Origin: Flavobacterium sufflavum
Lineage (GTDB): Bacteria > Bacteroidota > Bacteroidia > Flavobacteriales > Flavobacteriaceae
Direction of reading: 5' to 3'
Length of the DNA: 64,000 nucleotides
Assembly: GCF_004016525.1 (NCBI RefSeq)
Contig: NZ_SACJ01000002.1
Span: 310,001 to 374,000, forward strand
Both the position numbers and the translations under genes were made by a program. This document shows, in pieces, positions 46,653 to 55,489 of this stretch. The notes under the pieces are model-generated. The model did not search any database. It was given only the letters and a program-made list of their open reading frames with translations, and was not told the DNA's origin. The first letter of the stretch is position 1. Each line of letters starts with the position of its first letter.

Positions 46653-47678
46653 TTAAAGCTTCATCGTAGATTCCCGAACGATTATATTGGTGTCTAATTC
46701 AATTGTTTTTGGAGTGAAAACGGTTTTCTCTTTATGACAATTCATTTCTTCTAACAATAAATTGAAAGCCGAAATACCCATTTCGTTGCTAGGTTGGTCA
46801 ACGGTACTTAGTTTTGGGGTAAATACTTGTGAAATAAACCAATTACTAAATCCAATTACGGCGATTTGATCCGGAACTTTAATCCCTATTTCATTGAAAT
46901 AAGAAAGTACACCAACGGCAACCAAGTCTGTAATTACGAATATTCCGTCAGTATCTGGATGATCTGCAAGGATTTGCTTGGCAAATTCATGACCTTCTTC
47001 AAAACTAACTTTTTCGCAGGTGTAAACTAATTTAGGATCAAAAGCGATATTGTTTTTTTCTAAAGCTTTTTTGTATCCAATATAACGATCAATGGCATTT
47101 TGTGGGTTTTCAGGGCCGCGGATATGGGCTATTTTTTTGCAACCTTTGTCAATTAAATGTTGCACAGCATTAAATGCAGCTTTCTGGTCATCAATAATCA
47201 CTTTAGAACATTTAGCCAATTTGGATATTTTGTCAAACATTACAAGAGGGATGTTTCTGTTGACTATTTCTTTTAGATGCTCATCATAATTAGATTCGTT
47301 TGAAAGTGATATTAGAATTCCGTCAACTCTTTTATTGATAAGAAGTTCCACTTGTTTTTTCTCTAATTCTAGTGTTTCATTTGATTGAAGGATTATAACT
47401 AAATAACCGTTTTTTTCGGCTTCATCTATAATTGCATTAATGATATTCGAGAAAAAATGATGCAGTACCTCAGGTATAATCAAACCGATGGTTTTAGATT
47501 CCTTTGTCCTTAAATTTACTGCAAAACTATTAGGTGTGTAATGTAATTTTTGCGCTAATTCAGTAACAGCATTTTTAGTTTTGAGACTAACATCCGGATA
47601 GTTTTTGAGAGCTTTAGAGACAGTTGTTATTGAAATTCCTAATGTTGTTGCAATTTCTTTAAGAGTAATGTCTTTCAT
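46653..47678 (-). CDS. LacI-family transcriptional regulator A of the sugar locus
   Basis: 341 residues: helix-turn-helix TLKEIATTLGISITTVSKAL (5-24), hinge, then sugar-binding regulator domain (SKTIGLIIPEVLHHFFSNI from about 62; VAVIGFSNWFISQVFTPKLST near 275). It is clearly paralogous to the next gene (47850) through its whole length. Both lie downstream of the GH13 genes on the same strand. Their HTH regions are almost identical, so they may bind the same palindromes at 52.9 and 55.4 kb, perhaps with different effectors. Confidence 0.94.
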   Translation of the reverse strand: MKDITLKEIATTLGISITTVSKALKNYPDVSLKTKNAVTELAQKLHYTPNSFAVNLRTKESKTIGLIIPEVLHHFFSNIINAIIDEAEKNGYLVIILQSNETLELEKKQVELLINKRVDGILISLSNESNYDEHLKEIVNRNIPLVMFDKISKLAKCSKVIIDDQKAAFNAVQHLIDKGCKKIAHIRGPENPQNAIDRYIGYKKALEKNNIAFDPKLVYTCEKVSFEEGHEFAKQILADHPDTDGIFVITDLVAVGVLSYFNEIGIKVPDQIAVIGFSNWFISQVFTPKLSTVDQPSNEMGISAFNLLLEEMNCHKEKTVFTPKTIELDTNIIVRESTMKL

Positions 47679-47828
47679 GAACTAGTTTCTAGTGGTTTAG
47701 TATAATAATTTAGACTTATTTCTTCACCTTACATTTGGTTTAAATAAAATTCCACCATCAATTCCGAATACCAAGATAGAAATTTTTATAATATGGATTC
47801 TTTTTTTATTAAAATAAACGATGAAATT

Positions 47829-47851
47829 AAGATTGATAAAATTTCAATCTT
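47829..47851 (-). terminator. Short hairpin at the end of regulator B
   Basis: AAGATTGA pairs with TCAATCTT across TAAAATT; it overlaps the stop codon of the gene at 47850. A weak T-rich tract follows on the minus strand. Confidence 0.45.
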
Positions 47852-48869
47852 ATGTAGTTTCCCGTTCAATTAATTTAGTTTCTAGTTCAATAGACTGAAA
47901 AATTATAGGTAAATGATTCTTTTTTAAGTTAATTTCATCAAATAGAATTTCTGCTGATTTTCTTCCGATTTCAAATCCAGGTTGATCAATCGTTGAAAGG
48001 CTAGGTGATATAACACTTGACATAAACCAATTGCTAAATCCTAAGATAGCAATCTGGCCTGGAATTGAAATATTTACTTCATTTAAATATTTTATAACTC
48101 CAATAGCAACTAAATCAGTTACTGCAAATATCGCATCGATGTTTAGATTTTCATGGATTATTTTTTTAGCATTTTCATAACCGTCTTGAAAATCGTTGTT
48201 GTTTTCGCATACAAAAACTAAAGAAGGATCATAGGGAATATTATTGTCTTCCAATGCTTTTTTATATCCTAAAAAACGATCAATAGAATTTTGCGGTAGA
48301 TATGAACCTCTGAAATGTGCAATCTTTTTATACCCTTTTTTAATCAGGTAACAAACAGCATCATAAGCTGCTTTGCGGTCATTAATCATCACTTTTGAAC
48401 AGTCAACAATTTTTGCAATTTTATCAAAAAGAACTAAAGGAGTATTGTGGGAAAGAACAGTATTCAAGTGATTAAATTCGCCGGTTTCGTTAGATAAGGA
48501 GATTAAAATACCATCAACCCTTTTATTCAATAGAAGATTAATTTGTTTTTTTTCCAATTCAAATTTTTCATTTGACTGTAAAATAATCACCATATAATCC
48601 CTTTTTTCGGCCTCTTCGAGAATTCCTTCAATAACATTCGAAAAAAAATGATGTACAATAGTGGGGATTATTAAGCCTATGGTTTTGGATTCCTTTGTTC
48701 TTAAGTTTACCGCAAAACTATTTGGTGTGTAGTTTAATTGATTTGCTAATTCTACTACAGCCTTTCGGGTTTTTTCACTTACATCGGGGTAACCTTTTAG
48801 CGCTTTTGAAACGGTTGTTATGGATATTCCCAATTGATTGGCAATTTCTTTTAGAGTAGTATTATTCAT
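47850..48869 (-). CDS. LacI-family transcriptional regulator B of the sugar locus
   Basis: 339 residues with the same organisation as regulator A: HTH TLKEIANQLGISITTVSKAL, hinge region TPNSFAVNLRTKESKTIGLI, effector domain ending QSIELETKLIERETT. The two share long identical blocks in the N-terminal third (for example NSFAVNLRTKESKTIGLIIP) and differ more in the effector pocket, the pattern expected of duplicated regulators sensing different sugars. It follows the GH13 gene at 48986 after a hairpin that may act as a partial terminator. Confidence 0.94.
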   Translation of the reverse strand: MNNTTLKEIANQLGISITTVSKALKGYPDVSEKTRKAVVELANQLNYTPNSFAVNLRTKESKTIGLIIPTIVHHFFSNVIEGILEEAEKRDYMVIILQSNEKFELEKKQINLLLNKRVDGILISLSNETGEFNHLNTVLSHNTPLVLFDKIAKIVDCSKVMINDRKAAYDAVCYLIKKGYKKIAHFRGSYLPQNSIDRFLGYKKALEDNNIPYDPSLVFVCENNNDFQDGYENAKKIIHENLNIDAIFAVTDLVAIGVIKYLNEVNISIPGQIAILGFSNWFMSSVISPSLSTIDQPGFEIGRKSAEILFDEINLKKNHLPIIFQSIELETKLIERETT

Positions 48870-48899
48870 GTTTTGATTTTCTAATAAAAAACAAATAAA

Positions 48900-48961
48900 A
48901 ACTGTTTAATAGAAACTAATTTACAATTTATTTATAGTAAATCAATTTCTATTAAACAGTT
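48900..48961 (-). terminator. Long hairpin between the GH13 genes and the LacI genes
   Basis: Perfect 16-bp arms AACTGTTTAATAGAAA and complement, with an inner TTTAC/GTAAA stem, followed on the minus strand by TTTTTATTTGTTTTTT. It lies between the GH13 stop (48986) and the regulator start (48869) and probably lowers read-through into the regulators. Confidence 0.75.
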
Positions 48962-48985
48962 AAATTAAAAATGATTCTTTTACTG

Positions 48986-50734
48986 TTATTTGAATTCTAT
49001 TATTGCGGCTTCATATGGTCGTAAAGAGTTATTCTTTATGTTTTTAGTATTAAGGTAATTGTCTAAAACTATTGTAGATTTATTCAATGGCATTCCTATA
49101 TTGAAGGAGGCAGCTTTGTCTGAAAAATTTAACAGTACCAACATTTTTTTTCCGTTAAGGTCTCGGGAATAAGCAAAAACATTTGGGTTTTCTTTATCCA
49201 AAAGAGTGTATTTTCCATAAACGAGCGTTGGCTCTTTTTTTCTGATTTGCACTAATTTTCTAAAATAGTTTAATACTGAATTGGGGTCTTTTTCCTGGGC
49301 TGCCGCATTAACCATTTTGTAATCAGGATTTACTTTTAGCCAAGGTTTTCCAGTTGTGAATCCTCCGTTTTTATCAGTATTCCATTGCATTGGTGTGCGT
49401 CCGTTTTCTCTTGAGGTTTGTTTTTGTCCTTCTAGGAATGCTTTTAAATCGCCTCCTTTTTCTTTTAATCCAAGATACTTGTTTCTGGTATCTACATCAT
49501 TATAATCATCAATCGAATCGAATCTTATGTTTTTCATTCCTATTTCATCTCCATAATAATAAAAAGTAGTTCCACGCATTGTCATAACAAATGTAGAAAG
49601 CATTTTTGAAGAAATATTCCTGAATTCTGGAGAGTCATTTCCAAATTTACTCACCATTCTTGGCTGGTCATGATTGGCAATAAAAATAGATAGCCATCCT
49701 TTATCTTTAAAATATTCATCATATCGGGAGAATATTTCTTTGTATTTTACCAATCCAAAGTCTTTTACATGGTTTCCTACACCGACACTTTCAAAATGGT
49801 AAGCGATATTCAATTCTTTTCTATCGGGATCTACAAATTTCATGGCATCTTCAGGCGAACTTCCTGCACCTTCAGCAACGGTCATTACATTAGGATATTT
49901 GCTTAATACCTCACGATTCATTTCTTGAATATAATCGTGTAAATGAGGTCCTTCACCATAATATTTATTGATTTCTTTCTCATATCCCTTTGGTAATTCT
50001 GGCCAAGTGGTGTCTTTGGATACATATTGAAATGCATCCATACGGAAACCATCGATACCTTTATCTAACCAAAAGCGCATAATATCATATACTTCTTGTC
50101 TTAATTTTGGATTTTCCCAATTCAAATCAGGCTGTTTTCTGGAAAAATAATGCAGATAATAAGAATCTGTTTTTGCATCATATTTCCAAGCGTCACTGTT
50201 TACGTCAAAAAAACTCCATCTGTAAGGTGGTTTTCCTTTTTCGGCTGGCCACCAGTGGTAATAATCTCTATAAGGATTGTCTCTTGAACTGCTGGCTTGT
50301 TTAAACCATTCATGTTCATCACTGCTATGATTTACTACCAAATCCATTATTAGTTTTATACCGCGTTCATGCATTCCTTTCAACAAAAGATCAAAATCTT
50401 TCATGGTCCCAAAATCTTTCATGATTTCGCGATAATTACTGATGTCGTAACCATTGTCATCATTTGGGGATTCATATATTGGATTTAGCCATATCGCATC
50501 AATACCGAGACTTTTTAGATAATCCAATTTAGAAATAATCCCTTTCAAATCACCAATGCCGTCGCCGTCGCTATCCTTGAAACTTCTAGGATATATTTGA
50601 TATATAACGGCTTCTTTCCACCATTTTTGATCATTTTTTTGAGTTGTTTTTGCAGACATGTTTTGTGCCAATGTGCTCTCATTTGTGGACAGTATCATAG
50701 CAGAAAATAAGCATAAATTAATAATATGTTTCAT
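48986..50734 (-). CDS. Exported GH13_31 alpha-glucosidase, probable alpha-1,4 type
   Basis: 582 residues. A signal peptide (about 1-24, ending STLAQ) predicts export. GH13 regions are all present: DLVVNHSSDEH, GFRMDAF with nucleophile D233, TVAEGAG with acid/base E288, and NHDQPR with D356. QPDLNWENP and GMKNIRFDSIDDYNDVDT are typical of the oligo-1,6-glucosidase subfamily GH13_31. The residue after the nucleophile is Ala234, not Val; in this subfamily Val there favours alpha-1,6 bonds and smaller residues alpha-1,4 bonds, so this is more likely maltase- or sucrase-like. It follows its paralogue (50808) by 73 nt. Confidence 0.9.
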   Translation of the reverse strand: MKHIINLCLFSAMILSTNESTLAQNMSAKTTQKNDQKWWKEAVIYQIYPRSFKDSDGDGIGDLKGIISKLDYLKSLGIDAIWLNPIYESPNDDNGYDISNYREIMKDFGTMKDFDLLLKGMHERGIKLIMDLVVNHSSDEHEWFKQASSSRDNPYRDYYHWWPAEKGKPPYRWSFFDVNSDAWKYDAKTDSYYLHYFSRKQPDLNWENPKLRQEVYDIMRFWLDKGIDGFRMDAFQYVSKDTTWPELPKGYEKEINKYYGEGPHLHDYIQEMNREVLSKYPNVMTVAEGAGSSPEDAMKFVDPDRKELNIAYHFESVGVGNHVKDFGLVKYKEIFSRYDEYFKDKGWLSIFIANHDQPRMVSKFGNDSPEFRNISSKMLSTFVMTMRGTTFYYYGDEIGMKNIRFDSIDDYNDVDTRNKYLGLKEKGGDLKAFLEGQKQTSRENGRTPMQWNTDKNGGFTTGKPWLKVNPDYKMVNAAAQEKDPNSVLNYFRKLVQIRKKEPTLVYGKYTLLDKENPNVFAYSRDLNGKKMLVLLNFSDKAASFNIGMPLNKSTIVLDNYLNTKNIKNNSLRPYEAAIIEFK

Positions 50735-50807
50735 GGTAGTTAGTATTAAGTTTTAAATTTATATTAGGAATATAATTTGTTTTGTAGCAATTGTAAGACT
50801 TCAATAT

Positions 50808-52589
50808 TTATAATTCTATAATAATGGCTTCATAAGGTCTTAATGTTGTAGTTTTTGCTGGTTTAGAATAGTTAGTGATTAACACTTTAGCCTTGGTCGT
50901 GTTTATTTTTGTTTTTACAGTCGCATTTTTGGATGTAAAATTTAATAAAACGAGCATTTTTTTATTATCTAATTCCCGGGTATAAGCATATACATTTGGG
51001 TTGTCTTTGTCCAAAAGCGTATATTTTCCATAGATCAATACAGGATTGTTTTTACGTAATTTGACCATTTTTCTAAAATAATTCAATACTGAATTTGGGT
51101 CTTTTTCTTGCGCTGCCGCATTTAACGTTTTGTAATTTTTATTTACTTTTAGCCAAGGCTCAGCATTTGTAAAACCACCATTGGTTGTATTATTCCATTG
51201 AAAGGGAGTTCTCCCGTTATCTCTTGCGCCGCCTGTTTTTTGGTCTTCGATGAATTGTTTCAAATCGCCTCCGGCTATTTTTAGCTTTTCGTATTCTGCA
51301 ATGGTTTCAATATCTCGATAATCGTCTATTTTGTCAAACTTGGCATTGACCATCCCTATTTCGTCGCCATTATAATAATACGGAGTCCCTCTCATTGATA
51401 GTAGGAACGTAGTAAGCATTTTTGAAGATTGTTCTCTAAATTCAGGTGAATCATTTCCCCAACGAGAAGTCATTCTTGGTTGATCGTGATTTCCTAAATA
51501 GATGGTTCCCCATCCTTTTTTGTCATAAACGGCATCCCAATCAGAATAGATTTTTTTGAATTCAACCAGGCTCCAATCAGGACTCATTTTTTTGAAATAT
51601 CCAGGAACATAGCCTAGGTTTACCCCATCAAAATGGTAGCCCATATTCAATTCTTTTCTGTCGGCATCTACAAAATTTAAGGCTGTTGATTTTATCATTC
51701 CTGCACCTTCAGCAAGAGACATTACATCATATTTGCTCAAAACTTCTTTATTCATTTCCTGAAGGTACTCATGTAAATGAGGACCGCTAGCCATATAAAC
51801 ATCCCATCTTTCCTCATAATTTTTATTTAAATCTTCTTGAGTGATAACAGGAAAAGTGGTGTCTTTTGAGATGAAAGGAATTACATCCATTCTAAAACCA
51901 TCGACCCCTTTTTTTAACCACCAGTTCATCATTGCATAAATTTCTTGACGCAATTTTGGATTTTCCCAATTTAAGTCGGGTTGTTTGTAATTGAAATAAT
52001 GTAAGTAATACGAATTGGTTGTTTTGTCATATCTCCAGCCACTGCCATCGGCTTCAAAAGCACCTGGTCGGAAGGCCGGTTTTCCTTTTTCGGCTGGCCA
52101 CCAATGGTAATAATCCCTGTAAGGATTGTCTTTTGATTTTCGGCTTTCTTCAAACCATTTGTGCTCGTCGCTACTGTGATTTACAACTAAATCCATCACC
52201 AATTTCAACCCTCTTTCATGCATGCCTTTTAACAATGCATCAAAATCTTCCATAGTCCCAAATTCCTTCATAATGGATTGGTAGTCTGAGATGTCATAAC
52301 CATTGTCTGCATTTGGTGAACCGTATATAGGGTTAAGCCAAACAACATCTATTCCTAAACTTTTTATATAATCAAGTTTTGAAATAATTCCTTTCAGGTC
52401 ACCAACACCATCGCCGTCAGTGTCTTTGTAACTGCGGGGATAAATTTGGTAAACTACGGCTTCTTTCCACCATTTTCTTTCAATTGGAGCATTTTTTTCC
52501 TGGGCCATTATAGGTTTACTTGATAAACAAGCTAGAAGAAAAAGAAGTCCCAGTGAGGTTGTTTTTGTGAATTTTGGTTTCATAATCAT
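50808..52589 (-). CDS. Exported GH13_31 alpha-glucosidase, probable alpha-1,6 type
   Basis: 593 residues; the signal peptide (about 3-30, ending PIMAQ) suggests the third-codon ATG could also be the start. Motifs: DLVVNHSSDEH, GFRMDVI with nucleophile D235, SLAEGAG with E294, NHDQPRM with D369, and GMVNAKFDKIDDYRDIET. Val236 after the nucleophile is the residue associated with alpha-1,6 (isomaltase) specificity. It is a close paralogue of the gene at 48986, and the pair could together split alpha-1,4 and alpha-1,6 glucosides. Transcribed divergently from the GH65 gene across a 441-nt region that holds the operator at 52916. Confidence 0.9.
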   Translation of the reverse strand: MIMKPKFTKTTSLGLLFLLACLSSKPIMAQEKNAPIERKWWKEAVVYQIYPRSYKDTDGDGVGDLKGIISKLDYIKSLGIDVVWLNPIYGSPNADNGYDISDYQSIMKEFGTMEDFDALLKGMHERGLKLVMDLVVNHSSDEHKWFEESRKSKDNPYRDYYHWWPAEKGKPAFRPGAFEADGSGWRYDKTTNSYYLHYFNYKQPDLNWENPKLRQEIYAMMNWWLKKGVDGFRMDVIPFISKDTTFPVITQEDLNKNYEERWDVYMASGPHLHEYLQEMNKEVLSKYDVMSLAEGAGMIKSTALNFVDADRKELNMGYHFDGVNLGYVPGYFKKMSPDWSLVEFKKIYSDWDAVYDKKGWGTIYLGNHDQPRMTSRWGNDSPEFREQSSKMLTTFLLSMRGTPYYYNGDEIGMVNAKFDKIDDYRDIETIAEYEKLKIAGGDLKQFIEDQKTGGARDNGRTPFQWNNTTNGGFTNAEPWLKVNKNYKTLNAAAQEKDPNSVLNYFRKMVKLRKNNPVLIYGKYTLLDKDNPNVYAYTRELDNKKMLVLLNFTSKNATVKTKINTTKAKVLITNYSKPAKTTTLRPYEAIIIEL

Positions 52590-52915
52590 TTTAGGATTAT
52601 TATTTGTTAATAGTTAGAATTTAATTTTTTTTAATTTTTTCTGATTGAATACTCAATTTGGGATATGGTTTTAGGGAAGGGTTGCTCAATGAAGTTATAA
52701 ATCCAATTATTCAATAAAATTTCTATTTTTTCAGATGAATTAGCAATAATGATAGTATTGCTTTCTTCTTTTTTATGATAAAATGCTAATAAAATGGTCG
52801 TTTGGAAGAATAGGCTTAATAGCATAGTATTTGCGAATTTTACTTTAAAAAGTATTTATTTTTATATTATCTCTATAAAAATAGAATTCTTTTTTTTAAT
52901 TGTCTATTTTGTAAT
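52590..52915. other. Leader/promoter region of the GH13 genes
   Basis: AT-rich gene-free DNA on the GH13 side of the divergent operator. A 64-codon minus-strand frame (52631-52825) is present but has no recognisable features. No perfect -7 box for the minus strand was found. Confidence 0.45.
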
Positions 52916-52955
52916 AATCGATAACGTTTTCGTTATATCGAAAACGTTATCGATT
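52916..52955. promoter_or_regulatory. LacI-type operator palindrome between GH13 and GH65 genes
   Basis: A 40-bp palindrome: 17-bp perfect arms AATCGATAACGTTTTCG and complement around TTATAT. Inside are two ACGT-centred sites (ATAACGTTTT and AAAACGTTAT) whose centres are 20 bp apart, close to two helical turns. LacI-family operators commonly have a central CG palindrome of this type. It lies about 60 bp upstream of the GH65 -7 box, an activator-like rather than a blocking position. Confidence 0.85.
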
Positions 52956-52997
52956 TGAGTTTTAAGAAAAAAAATCATTTTTCTGTAAAATCTTTTA

Positions 52998-53005
52998 TAG
53001 GTTTG
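52998..53005 (+). promoter_or_regulatory. Probable -7 box of the GH65 gene
   Basis: TAGGTTTG, exact match to TAnnTTTG, 26 nt before the ATG. No good TTG element upstream, in line with activator dependence. Confidence 0.5.
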
Positions 53006-53030
53006 AAAAAAAAAGTTTAAAAAAACAGTT

Positions 53031-55040
53031 ATGAACTTGAATTTAAAAATAGCATTGTTAATGCTTTTGGTGTCTCCAATTACTTTTGGACAAACTAAAT
53101 CTGATGAATGGCATTTGTATGCCAATTCGAGACAAAATTATTTTGGAGTTGCAATGGCTAATGGCCAGATAGGTATTGTTACCGATGATACTCCGTTAAA
53201 GACAAAGGAAATTTTCTTAAACGGGATTTATGATGGTAGTCCTGAAAATGGAATTAGTAGAATTGTAAGAGGAATAGAATTTCTTAATCTTCATTTATCA
53301 GTTAATAATCAGGAAATACAGTCGAATAATATTGATAATTGGAGTCAGGTTGTTTCTATGAAAGAAGGGACAAGTACTACATCTTTTACTTTTAAGGATT
53401 TGGTTAGTATTAATTATACTATTTTGGCGAATAGGGCTGTTCCTTTTTCTGGAATGGCAATTGTAGAAATTATTCCTAAAAGTGATGTTGAAATAATGGC
53501 TAGTAATTATATGATTGTTCCTGATGAATTAAAAGAAGCAAAAAATCAGTTTAGAGTTTTAAAAGACAATCAATTTATCATGCCTGTTTTTGGAACAACG
53601 GCAAAAACATTGACGGGTAAATATACAGTTTCGGCTTCGACAACATTCCTCTTTGACGGTAATAAAGAGATTTTAAAACAAACAGAGAAAAATGAAGTTG
53701 GATTTTCAAAAAAATTAGTAAAAGGACAAAAATATAGATTTGCCATTGCCGGTGGGATTTGCACTTCCAAAGATTTTACTGATCCCTTGAATGAATCTGA
53801 AAGACAAGCTATATATGCTTTGCAGGAAGGAATTGATAATTTGTTGCAACGTCATAAGAATGCCTGGTCTGAATTATGGAATACCGGAGACATTCAAATC
53901 GAAGGGGATTTAGATGCGCAACAACGTGTACGATTTGCTTTGTATAATTTGTATTCTTATATCCGTCCTGGTACAAGACAAAGTATTGCGCCTATGGGAT
54001 TGTCTTCGCAAGGATATAATGGGCATATTTTTTGGGATACTGAACTTTGGATGTATCCTACTCTTTTAGCGTTACAGCCTGATATGGCCAAATCTTGCTT
54101 GGATTATCGTTCGGATCGCTTGCAGAAGGCTAAGCAAAAAGCAACCGTTTATGGTTATAAAGGAGCAATGTATCCCTGGGAATCGGATGATACAGGTGAA
54201 GAAGCTACTCCGACCTGGGCATTAACAGGGATATTTGAGCAGCACATTACTGCCGATGTATCAATTGCTTTTTGGAACTATTATACTTATACCCAAGATA
54301 AGGTTTGGTTAAAAAAAGAATGGGATGTTTTAAAACAGACTGCTGATTTTTGGGTAAGTCGTGTACATAAAAATCAGGATGGAAGTTATTCTATTTTGAA
54401 TGTTGTCGGGGCAGATGAATATGCGCAACATATAGATGATAATGCTTTTACAAATGCATCTGTAATTGAATCTCTGAAAAATACAATCAAAGCAGCCGCA
54501 ATTCTTGGAGAGCCAGTAGATGCCAGATGGGTTGAAATATCTGAGCATTTACTCATTCATACTAAAAATGGAATTACTCAAAATTATAAAGGTTATGACG
54601 GTCAGATGATTAAACAGGCCGATGTGAATTTATTATCATATCCTTTACATATAATTGCAGAAAAAAAACAGATTGAAAAAGATTTGGAGTATTATGCTGC
54701 CAAGATCGATCCTAAAGATGGGCCTGCAATGTCATCCGGAGTATTGTCTGTTTTATATGCTCGCTTAGGAGATAGAGAAAAGGCTTATGATTATTTCGTG
54801 AAATCGTATTTGCCTAATAGTCGTCCTCCATTTGGAGTGTTTTCAGAATCAGCAAATAGCAATAACCCTTATTTTGCTACTGGTGCAGGGGCTATGCTTC
54901 AAGCAGTTATTTATGGTTTTGGAGGAGTCGAACAAACAGATAGTGGTTTGAAATTTAATAAAGGAATTTTACCTAAAAAGTGGAAATCATTAAAAATAAT
55001 TGGACTGGGTTTTGATGATAAAACAATTACAATAAACTAG
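53031..55040 (+). CDS. Exported glycoside hydrolase family 65 protein, probable hydrolase
   Basis: 669 residues with a signal peptide (about 1-21, ending TFGQ). The GH65 core motifs are clear: GYNGHIFWDTELWMYP, GYKGAMYPWESDDTGEE, and the acid in VVGADEYAQHIDD (E463). GH65 contains both phosphorylases and hydrolases; here a glutamate, E606 in GVFSES, sits 143 residues after the acid, where hydrolases of this family place their base and phosphorylases bind phosphate. Export also argues against phosphorolysis. A kojibiose- or alpha-1,2-glucoside-cleaving role is plausible but not proven. First gene on the plus strand after the shared operator. Confidence 0.85.
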   Translation: MNLNLKIALLMLLVSPITFGQTKSDEWHLYANSRQNYFGVAMANGQIGIVTDDTPLKTKEIFLNGIYDGSPENGISRIVRGIEFLNLHLSVNNQEIQSNNIDNWSQVVSMKEGTSTTSFTFKDLVSINYTILANRAVPFSGMAIVEIIPKSDVEIMASNYMIVPDELKEAKNQFRVLKDNQFIMPVFGTTAKTLTGKYTVSASTTFLFDGNKEILKQTEKNEVGFSKKLVKGQKYRFAIAGGICTSKDFTDPLNESERQAIYALQEGIDNLLQRHKNAWSELWNTGDIQIEGDLDAQQRVRFALYNLYSYIRPGTRQSIAPMGLSSQGYNGHIFWDTELWMYPTLLALQPDMAKSCLDYRSDRLQKAKQKATVYGYKGAMYPWESDDTGEEATPTWALTGIFEQHITADVSIAFWNYYTYTQDKVWLKKEWDVLKQTADFWVSRVHKNQDGSYSILNVVGADEYAQHIDDNAFTNASVIESLKNTIKAAAILGEPVDARWVEISEHLLIHTKNGITQNYKGYDGQMIKQADVNLLSYPLHIIAEKKQIEKDLEYYAAKIDPKDGPAMSSGVLSVLYARLGDREKAYDYFVKSYLPNSRPPFGVFSESANSNNPYFATGAGAMLQAVIYGFGGVEQTDSGLKFNKGILPKKWKSLKIIGLGFDDKTITIN

Positions 55041-55060
55041 AAATAGTCAATAAAATTTTT

Positions 55061-55118
55061 AAGACGAATGCTTTTTCGGCCTATTGATAGGTTGGAAAAG
55101 CATTCGTCTTTTTTATTT
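55061..55118 (+). terminator. Intrinsic terminator of the GH65 gene
   Basis: AAGACGAATGCTTTT pairs with AAAAGCATTCGTCTT across about 20 bases, followed by TTTT. It separates the GH65 unit from susC. Confidence 0.85.
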
Positions 55119-55348
55119 ATAATAGAAATAAATTTTTTAAATGCTTTGTTATTTAAAGCAGCATTATTTTTTCCTTTTAGGTCTAATTATAAGATTAGGA
55201 ATTTTTATTCCCTAATGGGAATGATCTTTTATGGGGTTACAACACCTGAGTTGTTGGTAATGAGTAGAAAATAGAGATAGTGTTTTTTTATTCGCTTATT
55301 GTTGTTGTTAATGTAATTTTTACATTAATTTTTTAGGATATTATTATT
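55119..55348. other. Gene-free stretch before the susC operator
   Basis: AT-rich, with a 68-codon frame (55068-55274) that overlaps the terminator and shows no features. Nothing else seen. Confidence 0.5.
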
Positions 55349-55392
55349 AAAAACTAAAACGTTTTCGATAAATCGAAAACGTTTTAGTTTTT
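55349..55392. promoter_or_regulatory. LacI-type operator palindrome upstream of susC
   Basis: A 44-bp palindrome with 21-bp arms (AAAAACTAAAACGTTTTCGAT and complement) around AA. It contains two identical AAAACGTTTT sites with centres 20 bp apart, the same arrangement as at 52916-52955. A TAGGTTTA box (55424-55431, one mismatch) follows about 32 bp later, so the operator again lies upstream of the promoter. Confidence 0.87.
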
Positions 55393-55489
55393 GGTTCAAC
55401 TTAAATTAACATGATTTTATCATTAGGTTTACCTTATAATTAAAACAAACCACTTAAAAACAAATTATTAACCAACTTATTTATTACGT

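Noticed and set aside
52631..52825. Minus-strand 64-codon frame before the GH13 gene
   Set aside because: No homology features, no start signal, in AT-rich leader DNA; kept only as part of the gap note.
55068..55274. Plus-strand 68-codon frame after GH65
   Set aside because: Starts inside the terminator stem and has no recognisable features.
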